A DNA stretch of 36,803 nucleotides from a virus. Positions 1 through 7,656 of this stretch are shown here, piece after piece. A program made the position numbers and the translations under genes. Every line of letters starts with the position of its first letter. The stretch's first letter is position 1. The notes under the pieces are model-generated. The model saw only the letters and a program-made list of their open reading frames with translations, had not been told where the DNA came from and made no database searches. The stretch covers positions 1 to 36,803 of IMG/VR virus record IMGVR_UViG_3300042868_009078; one strand, written 5' to 3'.

Positions 1-237
1 CAAAGTATTTCTAAGAGTCATCCGGATTATGAAATTTTGGCACCAAAAATGGCTGAAATTGAAAAACGAATCCGGAAAGTGATTTTGCAAAATATTACTG
101 ATATTGAAAAGGCGAAAAATGAAATTTATTATATTTTAATAAAAATTATGTGTCAACAATTTTTATTAGTTGATGCTATAATTCGAAATTATAACTTACA
201 TCCTTGCTTTGATTCTCAATTATTTTTACTTTTTTAA
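1..237 (+). CDS. 3' end of an unidentified protein (5' end outside window)
   Basis: The reading frame is open from the first base and stops at 237, so only about 78 C-terminal residues are seen. The first 50 residues are charged and helical (KMAEIEKRIRKVILQ), like a normal protein. The last 25 or so are hydrophobic, compositionally different, and lie antisense to the end of the exported-protein gene at 176-817. This may be a gene whose natural end was replaced, for example by element insertion, but I cannot identify the family. It could be a host gene at the phage edge or a phage gene. Confidence 0.35.
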   Translation, partial: QSISKSHPDYEILAPKMAEIEKRIRKVILQNITDIEKAKNEIYYILIKIMCQQFLLVDAIIRNYNLHPCFDSQLFLLF

Positions 238-817
238 TGTATATTTTTCCAGAATTTTCTGCAATATTTTTAACGCTTGTTCTGTTCTTCGATTTTATAT
301 ATACATAGTATGTTCCCGGAACAATAGAAAGTTTATAATTTCCATTCGCATCAACTGTTTTGGATGGAAGATCCTCGCTTAATTGGGTAAGTTGCATATA
401 TAAGTCTACACATATTTTAGCAGATTTTTCATTGCTATCAAAATTGTATAAAACCATTTGATTTTTATATCCTAGCATATCTTTGGTGGCATCATCCATT
501 CCTTTTTTAAAAGTTTCATTTTCTACTGCATGTTTTTTCTTTCCTTCAGTAGCTTTAAATGATTTTGAATATTTATCATATCTTTCCTGTGCTAGCATGT
601 ACATATTACTGTAAAAAGATCCGTAATGAAAATTTTCATAGAGTTTATAATCAAATCCTTTAACTTTTGCACTATCAATTAAAACTACAGTAGCTCCCAA
701 ATCAGGTTTGTTTCCTTGATATTTATTAAAATAATAAGTAACAACGCCCCCAACCTCTGTTTGTGAATACCCAAAAGCAGAAAGAAGAAATAAAACAATT
801 AATGTAATTTTTTTCAT
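176..817 (-). CDS. exported protein with signal peptide, possible carboxypeptidase-regulatory-like fold
   Basis: A 213-residue protein with a clear Sec signal peptide: MKKI, a hydrophobic core, then a likely cut after the FGYSQ region (residues 1-19). The segment after it (VGGVVTYYF...ATVVLID) and the later DANGNYKLSIVPGTYYVYI stretch (about 157-175) resemble the beta-sandwich CarboxypepD_reg-like repeats of Bacteroidota surface proteins. The middle is charged and helical. It lies directly downstream of the repressor on the same strand with an 17-base gap, so it is probably co-expressed with it in the lysogen. That position suggests a lysogenic-conversion gene. The family and the role are inferred. 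Confidence 0.8.
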   Translation of the reverse strand: MKKITLIVLFLLSAFGYSQTEVGGVVTYYFNKYQGNKPDLGATVVLIDSAKVKGFDYKLYENFHYGSFYSNMYMLAQERYDKYSKSFKATEGKKKHAVENETFKKGMDDATKDMLGYKNQMVLYNFDSNEKSAKICVDLYMQLTQLSEDLPSKTVDANGNYKLSIVPGTYYVYIKSKNRTSVKNIAENSGKIYIKKVKIIENQSKDVSYNFEL

Positions 818-834
818 GGTATGATAGTTTTAAA

Positions 835-1533
835 TTAAAATAAATGACTTGCAGCTTGCACTTTGAACAAAGCTGAAATATTTTGCTTTTTTATTTGCTG
901 AGGCGGAAATTCATCCTTTTTAGAATCCGTTGGCTTACTGATCAATGTGTAACTATCTTCATTTTCGCCTTTTGTAATCACTTTTACCATCCTAAAATTA
1001 TCTTTTGTCACAATCGCGTATATTTCGCCAAAAGGAAAGAACTCACGCCAATTCTCAATCTTTACTAATCCAATTGCATCACCATGGCATATCACCTTTG
1101 CCATCGACTGTCCAGATGCCCTAACTACATAATCACAACCTTTGAAAAAAGGGTGGCTTATATAGGAATCTGGAATATTACTACTGCTATTTTCCACTTC
1201 TAAGAATCCAGCTGTAAAATCTACATCATAATAAGGAACTCCTATTTTGGTAACTTCTTTTTTAGAAGTTTTGTATTTCTCAGGATCTTCTGCAACTTTA
1301 TCGATATTAGTATTTTCTTCATTAAACATTTTGCCTTCGCCAGTCAATAACCATTTAGCATTAACACCTAACACAATCGCTACTTTATCTAATCTTAGAT
1401 TATCAGGAATGCCGGTATTGTCAATATAATTTTTAACTGTACTAGGATGAATCTTAGCTAGTGTCGCTATTTTATTGGGATTAAGGCCCTTTAGCGTCAT
1501 TATTTTCTTTATTCGATCTCCTATGGTTTCCAT
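835..1533 (-). CDS. phage repressor, XRE-type HTH plus S24/LexA-like peptidase
   Basis: A 232-residue CI/LexA-type repressor. Residues about 5-65 form a helix-turn-helix DNA-binding domain (KIATLAKIHPSTVKNYI is the HTH). The C-terminal half is an S24 peptidase: probable self-cleavage bond Ala108-Gly109 (FTAGF), nucleophile Ser143 in ASGQSM, and general base Lys184 in RMVKVI. This architecture normally gives RecA*-dependent self-cleavage and SOS induction. The start at 1533 places the HTH at the expected N-terminus. It faces away from the early operon, and the region to its right carries repeated TTAGATA half-sites that are probable operators. It is the main evidence that the phage is temperate. 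Confidence 0.95.
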   Translation of the reverse strand: METIGDRIKKIMTLKGLNPNKIATLAKIHPSTVKNYIDNTGIPDNLRLDKVAIVLGVNAKWLLTGEGKMFNEENTNIDKVAEDPEKYKTSKKEVTKIGVPYYDVDFTAGFLEVENSSSNIPDSYISHPFFKGCDYVVRASGQSMAKVICHGDAIGLVKIENWREFFPFGEIYAIVTKDNFRMVKVITKGENEDSYTLISKPTDSKKDEFPPQQIKKQNISALFKVQAASHLF

Positions 1534-1568
1534 TACTCATTATTTAAATTGATTATAAATTACAATTA

Positions 1569-1627
1569 TTAGATAATTTTAGATAAAAAAATATCTAATA
1601 AAATTTTATTATATCTAACATTAGATA
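1569..1627. promoter_or_regulatory. probable repressor operator cluster (five TTAGATA half-sites)
   Basis: Five copies of TTAGATA or its complement TATCTAA occur in 59 bases: 1569-1575, 1579-1585, 1592-1598, 1612-1618 and 1621-1627. Two pairs are palindromes: 1579-1598 (arms 6 bases apart) and 1612-1627 (arms 2 bases apart). The last copy abuts the rightward -7 element at 1628. Position upstream of the repressor gene and between divergent units fits operators. Which protein binds is inferred. Confidence 0.7.
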
Positions 1628-1635
1628 TATATTTG
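1628..1635 (+). promoter_or_regulatory. rightward early promoter -7 element TATATTTG
   Basis: TATATTTG matches the Bacteroidota -7 consensus TAnnTTTG exactly and directly follows the operator half-site ending at 1627, so repressor binding would block it. I see no good TTG -33 element. Transcription would start near 1640 and read into the early operon. Confidence 0.5.
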
Positions 1636-1639
1636 CTAC

Positions 1640-2081
1640 ATCAAATTTTAATAAGACAAATGTAGTAAAATAAATTATTCAAAATTCACTTCACTGCAAT
1701 TGTTTTAAAATTAACCTACTCTAGTTCATTGACATATCGAATGTAAATTTTTAAAAGCAAGTCATATAGATACGCAAAGCTTCAGGCGACATTAATTTGA
1801 GATTGAGCTGAACGCCAAAAAAATAGTTCTGAAAAATGAACGGCCATGTCAGTATAGCTTTGTGCGAAATACGATACTACTTCTAAAAATTTATGCACAC
1901 AAAAAATATGATTATCCAAATGGATGATCTCAAAATAAAGTAGGTGGGTTGGATGATAACCTGTGGAGAGAATACTGAAAACAAAAAACATCAAAGCACA
2001 AAAACAGCCGTTGCGGTTTAGCCGTAGCATCGAAGCAACAACGGCCCGAAACTAATACTAAACCTTTTAAAATTTTCAACT
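1640..2081 (+). other. long untranslated leader of the early operon
   Basis: About 440 bases without a convincing gene. The 82-residue frame on the opposite strand (1782-2030) has no family resemblance. Inverted repeats are present: 1861-1865 with 1895-1899 (TGTGC/GCACA), a tight 8-bp hairpin 1910-1917 with 1922-1929 (loop AAAT, one G-T pair), and 2007-2013 with 2039-2045 (GCCGTTG/CAACGGC) around a small inner CGG/CCG stem. This could be a structured leader or a small RNA. No known riboswitch is recognised. Confidence 0.35.
1657..1664 (-). promoter_or_regulatory. leftward repressor promoter -7 element
   Basis: CAAATGTA on the plus strand is TACATTTG on the minus strand, a consensus TAnnTTTG. 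A possible minus-strand TTTG -33 element lies at 1680-1683, but the 15-base spacing is short. Transcription would start near 1652 and cross the operators before the repressor gene, consistent with autoregulation. Confidence 0.4.
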
Positions 2082-2294
2082 ATGGTAATGAAAGATGAAA
2101 TATACACGATTATCAGAAACGATATTCCGTTGCGAGACAAACTCAGAGCATTGTTTGGTATTACAGATGCGAGTGTTTGGAGGCTAGCTGCTAGAAAAGC
2201 GCCAAAGCTTATGGAATATCCAGCTATTAAGATAATCATGGAGCACACGGGAAAAGAAGAGCATGAGATTTTCGATATGGAACCTTCAAAATAA
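2082..2294 (+). CDS. small early regulator-like protein (Cro/CII position)
   Basis: A 70-residue basic and helical protein, the first gene of the rightward operon. Its middle (ITDASVWRLAARKAPKLMEYPAIKIIM) could form a helix-turn-helix, and the first-gene position opposite the repressor is where Cro- or CII-like regulators sit. No family is recognised with confidence. Two ATGs (2082 and 2088) are possible starts. The next gene follows after 6 bases. Confidence 0.65.
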   Translation: MVMKDEIYTIIRNDIPLRDKLRALFGITDASVWRLAARKAPKLMEYPAIKIIMEHTGKEEHEIFDMEPSK

Positions 2295-2300
2295 TGCGCT

Positions 2301-2519
2301 ATGAAAAGCATCACATTATCTCCAGATCAATACAAATGTTTGCGGGAACATTTAAACGCCATTGAGTTAATTCTCGGTGGCAAGGTTACGGCCGGCAGTT
2401 CGGCAAGTGAGCGTCGAGCTTCCAGGCCCGAACCGACAAGAAAAGCAAAAAAAGCAAACTACAGGGATTTGATTGAAAGCGGTAACCGCGGAAACAAACC
2501 TGAGTACCTAAAAAAATAG
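2301..2519 (+). CDS. small basic hypothetical protein
   Basis: A 72-residue protein. The N-terminal part (MKSITLSPDQYKCLREHLNAIELILGG) looks helical. The C-terminal half is low-complexity and very basic (Arg/Lys/Ser/Pro), suggesting nucleic-acid contact. It follows the putative regulator by 6 bases and ends inside a hairpin (2517-2542). Family unknown. The C-terminal YRDLIESGNRGNKPEYLKK pattern suggests a small phage DNA-binding protein, but this is an inference. Confidence 0.6.
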   Translation: MKSITLSPDQYKCLREHLNAIELILGGKVTAGSSASERRASRPEPTRKAKKANYRDLIESGNRGNKPEYLKK

Positions 2520-2542
2520 CCACTTCCGGCAAGAAGTGGCTA
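2517..2542. terminator. perfect 10-bp hairpin at the end of the small regulator pair
   Basis: TAGCCACTTC (2517-2526) pairs perfectly with GAAGTGGCTA (2533-2542) across loop CGGCAA. The stop codon of the preceding gene is part of the stem. On the plus strand no T-run follows. The A-run before it makes it an intrinsic terminator on the minus strand. On the plus strand it may be an attenuator or an mRNA 3'-end stabiliser. Confidence 0.55.
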
Positions 2543-2581
2543 AAGTCTAATAATGCACGGCAATGCATAAATATTAAAATC

Positions 2582-2737
2582 ATGACAAAGATAAACACTT
2601 TATCAGTTACAGCCAAAAGAAACGAACGGTTAAAAGAGTTGGCTAACGATCCAGCATTCAATAAACCGATTTCTCACTTGAAAAAAGAGTACACCGGTAC
2701 ACTCACATTAGTAACCAGAATTAAAATCTACAAGTAA
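2582..2737 (+). CDS. small hypothetical protein, 51 aa
   Basis: An ATG at 2582 opens a 51-codon frame (MTKINTLSVTAKRNERLKELANDP...) ending at 2737, one base before the next ATG. It is Lys/Arg-rich with amphipathic helices. The gene is tightly packed with its downstream neighbour, and the upstream hairpin separates it from the regulator pair. No family recognised. Confidence 0.55.
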   Translation: MTKINTLSVTAKRNERLKELANDPAFNKPISHLKKEYTGTLTLVTRIKIYK

Positions 2738-2738
2738 G

Positions 2739-2963
2739 ATGAGCATAGAAGAAAAAAAAGCACTAATCGCTCAATGGATGGGCGTTTCGGTTGTTCCAAA
2801 TTACAATGAATGCTGGAACAGTTTAATGGAAGTGGTTAATCGGTTAAAATTAGCAAGCACTTATTACCCAGTTTCTTTCACGGCAAATCAATTGAATTTT
2901 GATATCGAAATCGTGTTTGAAAATTGTTTTGATTATGTCAAACTTATAAATGGAATGTCATGA
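2739..2963 (+). CDS. small phage hypothetical protein
   Basis: A 74-residue acidic protein (MSIEEKKALIAQWMG...NECWNSLMEVVNRLK). The pattern of an acidic start, a conserved Trp and WNSLMEVV resembles small uncharacterised proteins common in Bacteroidota phage early operons. The function is unknown. The next short gene starts in the ATGA overlap at its stop, indicating translational coupling. Confidence 0.65.
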   Translation: MSIEEKKALIAQWMGVSVVPNYNECWNSLMEVVNRLKLASTYYPVSFTANQLNFDIEIVFENCFDYVKLINGMS

Positions 2964-3061
2964 TAACAGAATTCATCATCACCCTATGCATTGGAGGGAT
3001 CCTTTTTCTAGCTATGCTACACGTAGCAAAATGGATTTACGAAAATATTAATAAATACTAA
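2960..3061 (+). CDS. 33-aa single-pass membrane peptide
   Basis: ATGA overlap with the preceding stop. The 33-residue frame starts MITEFIITLCIGGILF and continues to KWIYENINKY. Residues 4-22 form one likely transmembrane helix, with a short charged tail. It is followed after 14 bases by the ATPase gene. A membrane role, such as superinfection exclusion, is only a guess. Confidence 0.5.
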   Translation: MITEFIITLCIGGILFLAMLHVAKWIYENINKY

Positions 3062-3075
3062 AAATTCACGGCAAA

Positions 3076-5082
3076 ATGAAAACAATTAAAATCACAAGCA
3101 TCAGACTTACCAACTTCAAAGGAATCAAAAACCAATTGATTGAATTTGACAACAACACCGATATTTTCGGAGCGAACGGAACTGGGAAAACAACAATTTA
3201 CGATGCATTCCTTTGGCTTCTTTTCGGTAAAAATTCCGAAGACAAAAAAGACTTCAACATTAAAAACACGGTCGATTTAAGTCTTAACCGTCAAGAGCAT
3301 GAAGTTCAAGCGGTAATGATTATTGATGGCGAAACCAACACATTGAAACGCATCTACAAAGAAAAGTGGCAGAAAAAAAGAGGTGAAGAAGTTTCTGAAA
3401 TGACTGGCAACGAAACATTGTACTACTTGAATGAAGTTCCGATGCAGCAAAAAGAATTTCAATCAAAAGTATCTTCTTTTCTGGAAGAATCAGTTTTTAA
3501 ATTGGTAACAAATCCTTACGCTTTCCATTCTTTAAAATGGCAAGATCGACGTTCTGTTTTGCTTCAAATGGCTGGCGAAATCACAGATGAAGAACTTGCC
3601 AAAGGCGTTCCGGAATATGAGGCTTTGGTGGCAAACCTTACACAAGGTAAAACGATGGAAGATTATCGCAAACAGATCATCGCTTCTGTAAAAAAGAAAA
3701 AAGATGATTTGAAAGCCATTCCAACGCGAGTTGATGAAGTTTTGAAAAGTATGCCAGATGCACTTGATTTTGTTGCTTTAAAATCTGATTTGGCAGTCAA
3801 AGAAAAAGAAGTTCTTGCAGTTGACAATCAAATCCAAAACAAGTCGGCCGCTTTTGATGAAAAGCTAAAAGCAATCAATGAAAAGAAATTGCAAGCCAAT
3901 ACGCTTAGATCAGAAATTCAAACCATTCAGGCCAATATAAAAGTTGCAGCCGAAAACAGCTTGAAACCTGATACTTCTGAAATCGATGGTTTGAATTCAA
4001 AACTAGCTACTAAAAAAGGCGAACTTCAAAGTGCCAACAATGCACTTGAAACTTTAGAAGGTAAAAAGACTTCTTTTGAAAATACCATTTCGGCTTTAGA
4101 TTCTATGATGGGAGCAAAAAGAAATGAGTGGAAAATTGAAAATTCAAAGGGACTTACTTTCGAAGATCAATCATTTTGTTGTCCTACTTGCAAGCGCGAC
4201 TTTGAAGCTTCCGATGTTGAGGATAAGAAAAAGGAAATGTTGGCTAATTTCACTCAAAATAAGCAAATTAAACTGAATGAAATTAACGCCAAAGGCAAAG
4301 CGCTTGCAGAAGAGAAAACAGCTACAGAAAAAGAACTTTCGGTAATTGTTTCGAGAATTGCTACAGGAAATGAAATGGTTACGGGACTAGAAACCGAAAT
4401 CAAAGAGATTGAAAGTGCAATTGAAATTGTAAAAGCCAAATCATTTACCAAAAGTGATTTGACCGTTGACCAGGTTATTACCAATATGCTTCTTGAAAAC
4501 GTGGATTACAATAGGAAATCAATCGAGCTTGAAAATCTAGTGGCAACTATTGAAGAAGTTCCCGTGGTTGACGTTGAAGATTTGAAAACTCAAAGAAGAT
4601 CTATTCAGATTGAAATTGACGAAATCAAATCTAAAATTCTACTTGAAACTCAAATTGCTTCTTGCAACAAAAGACTTGAGCAACTGAAATCAGAAGAAAA
4701 AAGTTTAGCCCAACAAATTGCAGATGTTGAAAAAACACAATTCACAATCGAACGATTTGAGAAACTGAAAATGACCGCCCTTGAAGAAAAGGTAAATTCT
4801 ATGTTCAAGATGGTAAAATTCAGAATGTTTGATACTCAAGTGAACGGTGGTGAAAGTCCAGACTGTGAAATCATGGTTAATGGAGTTCCTTTTTCAGATG
4901 CCAATACAGCTTCTAAAATTAACGCTGGTATCGACATCATTTCCACACTTTGTAATTACTACCAAGTATCAGCTCCTATCTTCATTGACGGTGCCGAATC
5001 TATCCACGACATTATCGGAACGGAAAGCCAGTTGATTAGATTGGTAGTTTCTAAAGAAGATAAAGCTTTGCGAGTAGCGTAA
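3076..5082 (+). CDS. SbcC/Rad50-like ATPase with zinc hook
   Basis: A 668-residue SMC-family ATPase. Walker A is GANGTGKTT (32-40), long coiled coils fill the centre, a CPTC zinc-hook motif lies at 369-372 at the turn, and Walker B is IFIDGAE (635-641) with Glu641 as likely catalytic base. Rad50/SbcC and T4 gp46 proteins pair with an SbcD/gp47 nuclease to resect DNA ends. This one is shorter than cellular SbcC (about 1000 residues), closer to phage gp46. No SbcD-type phosphoesterase is seen nearby. The MBL-fold protein and DnaQ-like exonuclease downstream are candidate nuclease partners. It overlaps the next gene by one base (TAATG). Confidence 0.9.
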   Translation: MKTIKITSIRLTNFKGIKNQLIEFDNNTDIFGANGTGKTTIYDAFLWLLFGKNSEDKKDFNIKNTVDLSLNRQEHEVQAVMIIDGETNTLKRIYKEKWQKKRGEEVSEMTGNETLYYLNEVPMQQKEFQSKVSSFLEESVFKLVTNPYAFHSLKWQDRRSVLLQMAGEITDEELAKGVPEYEALVANLTQGKTMEDYRKQIIASVKKKKDDLKAIPTRVDEVLKSMPDALDFVALKSDLAVKEKEVLAVDNQIQNKSAAFDEKLKAINEKKLQANTLRSEIQTIQANIKVAAENSLKPDTSEIDGLNSKLATKKGELQSANNALETLEGKKTSFENTISALDSMMGAKRNEWKIENSKGLTFEDQSFCCPTCKRDFEASDVEDKKKEMLANFTQNKQIKLNEINAKGKALAEEKTATEKELSVIVSRIATGNEMVTGLETEIKEIESAIEIVKAKSFTKSDLTVDQVITNMLLENVDYNRKSIELENLVATIEEVPVVDVEDLKTQRRSIQIEIDEIKSKILLETQIASCNKRLEQLKSEEKSLAQQIADVEKTQFTIERFEKLKMTALEEKVNSMFKMVKFRMFDTQVNGGESPDCEIMVNGVPFSDANTASKINAGIDIISTLCNYYQVSAPIFIDGAESIHDIIGTESQLIRLVVSKEDKALRVA

Positions 5083-5294
5083 TGAACGAGCATAGAGTTA
5101 AAAGAAATCCTGATGGTTGGGTGATCGAGAATTGCCCAACCAATATCGGGGTTAAGATTGGAAGCTTCGATTGTACGGCAAATTGCCCTCACAACGAGAA
5201 TACCAAAAAAGAAATTCAGGAGCAAGGATTTGACTTAGAATTCGTGCGATGCTCCAAAATTCAGAAAGAACAACAACTTAAAATTCAAATTTAA
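5082..5294 (+). CDS. small cysteine-containing hypothetical protein
   Basis: A 70-residue protein between the SbcC-like ATPase and RecT. Cys18, Cys31, Cys35 and Cys57 with a nearby His (ENCP, DCTANCPHN, VRCSK) could bind a metal. The start overlaps the previous stop by one base, so it is translationally coupled. No family recognised. Its place suggests an accessory recombination role, which is inference. Confidence 0.65.
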   Translation: MNEHRVKRNPDGWVIENCPTNIGVKIGSFDCTANCPHNENTKKEIQEQGFDLEFVRCSKIQKEQQLKIQI

Positions 5295-5305
5295 TAATTC
5301 ATAAA

Positions 5306-6355
5306 ATGAGTACAACAAGCCCAACCACTACAGAAAATAAGTCGAAACAAGAAGTTTCCACACAAGTGACACAATCTCCAAGTGAAAAATTTACCAATGC
5401 CGTAATGAAAAACTTTTCACAGGACAACGGCGGCGTTCAAATTACGCCTTTTCAAAAAAGACTATGTCAAGGTTATTTTATCAAAATAGATCAAATGCTT
5501 AAAGCAGCTGAGCTGAAAAGAATGGCCAAAACAGAACAGTATCGCGAGCCTTTGCCTTACAGGTGGGAAAACGTTAACATGAATAAGTTGGCGGTCGATG
5601 TGGTTTCGTACAGTTCGGTAGGATTAGATCCTATGCAAAAAAATCATCTGCATCCAATTCCTTACAAAAACAACGCCTTGAACAAATACGATATCAGTTT
5701 CACTAAAGGCTACAACGGAATTGAATTGGTTGCCAAAAAGTACGGCGTTGATGTTCCAGATGATGTAATTATCAGACTGGTTTACAAAAATGAAAATTTC
5801 ATTCCGATGTACAAGGATGCGGAAAATAAAAAAGAAACTTTCATTCACAAAGCTTCTGAAAACCCATTTGATAAAGGCGAAATTGTCGGAGGCTATTACT
5901 ACTTTGTTTATTTAGATGCTCCAGAAAAAAACAAACTTAGACTTTTTTCAATGCGAGATATTGAAAAGAGAATCCCTAAATCAGCATCAGTTGAGTTCTG
6001 GGGCGGTGAAAAAGAAGTTTGGAGAAACGGAAAGAAAACTGGTGAAAAAGAAACGATCGAGGGATGGAGAGATGAAATGTCATGGAAAACAATTAAACGC
6101 GCTGCATGGGATTCAATTAACATTGATAGCCAAAAGATTGATGATAACATCCAGAAGATTCTTTCACAAGAAGAAATCGCTGTCGATGTAGTTTCTGAAA
6201 ATGTTCAACACGAAATCAAAACTAAGGCCAACAAAAAAACCTTAGATTTTGATGATGCAGAAGAGATTGAAAGCACTGAGGTTGTTGAGCATGAAATTGT
6301 AAATCAGTCTCCTGAAATGGCTTTTGAAGTTCCGAATTCTGGACCAGGCTTTTAA
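5306..6355 (+). CDS. recT: RecT-family single-strand annealing protein
   Basis: A 349-residue RecT-like annealase that coats single-stranded DNA and anneals complementary strands in phage recombination and replication. Typical features: a disordered Ser/Thr-rich N-terminus, KFTNAVMKNF near residue 30, the LAVDVVSYSSVGLDP core (about 90-110), the KGYNGIELVAKK segment, and MSWKTIKRAAWDSI near the end of the folded core (about 260). The C-terminal 70 residues are acidic and probably interact with partners. It lies between the SbcC-like ATPase and two candidate nucleases, forming an end-processing and annealing set. Confidence 0.92.
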   Translation: MSTTSPTTTENKSKQEVSTQVTQSPSEKFTNAVMKNFSQDNGGVQITPFQKRLCQGYFIKIDQMLKAAELKRMAKTEQYREPLPYRWENVNMNKLAVDVVSYSSVGLDPMQKNHLHPIPYKNNALNKYDISFTKGYNGIELVAKKYGVDVPDDVIIRLVYKNENFIPMYKDAENKKETFIHKASENPFDKGEIVGGYYYFVYLDAPEKNKLRLFSMRDIEKRIPKSASVEFWGGEKEVWRNGKKTGEKETIEGWRDEMSWKTIKRAAWDSINIDSQKIDDNIQKILSQEEIAVDVVSENVQHEIKTKANKKTLDFDDAEEIESTEVVEHEIVNQSPEMAFEVPNSGPGF

Positions 6356-6357
6356 TC

Positions 6358-7098
6358 ATGAAACTTAAAATAATTGGAACGGGAAGTTCCGGCAATGCTT
6401 ACATCCTCAGTAATGGGGATGAAGCTTTGTTAATCGAATGCGGGGTCAACATAAATGAGATTAAAAAAGCATTGGATTTCGATTTAAGTAAGGTCGTTGG
6501 GTGCATAGTAACACATGAACACAAAGATCACTGCAAGGCTATTGAATGTGTAATGAAATTAGGAATAGATGTTTATTCTGGACCAGCTACGCTTCATTCA
6601 ATAGGACTGATAACACAACCTAGAGCAAGACCTTTCAAAGCACATCAAATAATCCAAATTGGCGGTTTCAAAGTCATGGCATTTGATGTAAAACACGATG
6701 CAGTTGAACCTTTAGGATTCATTATTCATCACCCTGATTGCGGCAAGGTTTTATTTTTAACCGACACCTATTTTTGCGAATACACTTTCAAAGGTTTGAA
6801 CAACATCATAATTGAAGCAAATTACTCAAAGCAAATCATTGACCAAAAATACGGATCCGATAGTGGTAAAGAATTTTTGAGAAATAGAATTCTAAGATCT
6901 CACTTTTCGCTTGAAAATTGTAAGGATATGTTGTCGGCAAATGACTTGTCAGCAGTCAACAACATTGTTCTAATCCATTTATCAGATAGCAACTCAAACG
7001 AAAAGCAATTTCAAAAAGAAGTTGCCGAACTGACTTGCAAAAACGTAACCGTCGCACGTAAAGGATTGGTTATTCCATTCTTTAAAACACCTTTTTAG
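6358..7098 (+). CDS. MBL-fold metallo-hydrolase, candidate recombination nuclease
   Basis: A 246-residue metallo-beta-lactamase-fold protein. The N-terminal GTGSSGNAYIL and the metal motif HEHKDH (53-58) are plain. Further likely ligands are His113, Asp136 (FLTDT) and His207 (IHLSD). It resembles the YycJ/WalJ-like group of MBL hydrolases, which includes nucleases. The gene begins 2 bases after recT, so it may supply the nuclease activity that RecT systems usually pair with (as RecE or lambda Exo do). The partnership is inferred. A cyclic-nucleotide or RNA substrate is not excluded. Confidence 0.85.
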   Translation: MKLKIIGTGSSGNAYILSNGDEALLIECGVNINEIKKALDFDLSKVVGCIVTHEHKDHCKAIECVMKLGIDVYSGPATLHSIGLITQPRARPFKAHQIIQIGGFKVMAFDVKHDAVEPLGFIIHHPDCGKVLFLTDTYFCEYTFKGLNNIIIEANYSKQIIDQKYGSDSGKEFLRNRILRSHFSLENCKDMLSANDLSAVNNIVLIHLSDSNSNEKQFQKEVAELTCKNVTVARKGLVIPFFKTPF

Positions 7099-7100
7099 TT

Positions 7101-7655
7101 ATGAGTAAAATATTAATCATAGATATTGAAACAACTGGATTTCAACATCAAGGCGGCAAAATAGTCGAGGTCGGAATTGTAGAACTTGACTTATCAAACG
7201 GTAATCGGGAAATCATTTTTGACCAAGTTTGTTGGGAATCCGGATTGACAGAGGAAGAAGTTGATAACAGCTGGATTGTGAAAAATTCAGACCTAACCAA
7301 AGAGCAAATTAGGACTTCTAAAAACTTACAGATTTTAAAGCCAGAAATTCAGGATATCATCAACAGGTACCCACTTGGAGCGACTGCATTTAATAATGCT
7401 TTTGACTTTGGTTTTCTTGAAAATAGAGGTTTTGTTTTTCCTAGAAAGTTACCGTGCCCGATGAAATTATCCACTGATATCTGCAAGCTTCCAAATGCTA
7501 GAGGTGGTTATAAATGGCCAAAGGTTGAAGAAGCGCACAAACATTTCTTTGGCGACGTTGGTTATGTTGAAAAGCACCGTGGAGCCGATGATGCTTATTT
7601 CGAAGCTCAGATAGTTTACAAACTTTATGAGTTGGCAATTTTTAAAATCTATTAA
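7101..7655 (+). CDS. DnaQ-like 3'-5' exonuclease (DEDDh)
   Basis: A 184-residue exonuclease of the RNase T/DnaQ superfamily. The DEDDh residues are visible: Asp8 and Glu10 (IIDIETTG), Asp102 (NAFDFGFL), and His159 with Asp164 (HRGADD). No polymerase domain or other extension is present, so it acts as a stand-alone exonuclease or proofreading subunit. It starts 2 bases after the MBL gene. In this block it probably trims 3' ends during recombination or supports replication fidelity. Confidence 0.9.
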   Translation: MSKILIIDIETTGFQHQGGKIVEVGIVELDLSNGNREIIFDQVCWESGLTEEEVDNSWIVKNSDLTKEQIRTSKNLQILKPEIQDIINRYPLGATAFNNAFDFGFLENRGFVFPRKLPCPMKLSTDICKLPNARGGYKWPKVEEAHKHFFGDVGYVEKHRGADDAYFEAQIVYKLYELAIFKIY

Positions 7656-7656
7656 A

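Noticed and set aside
1782-2030. 82-residue minus-strand frame in the early leader
   Set aside because: Cys/Phe/His-rich composition, no family pattern, and located in the presumed rightward leader.
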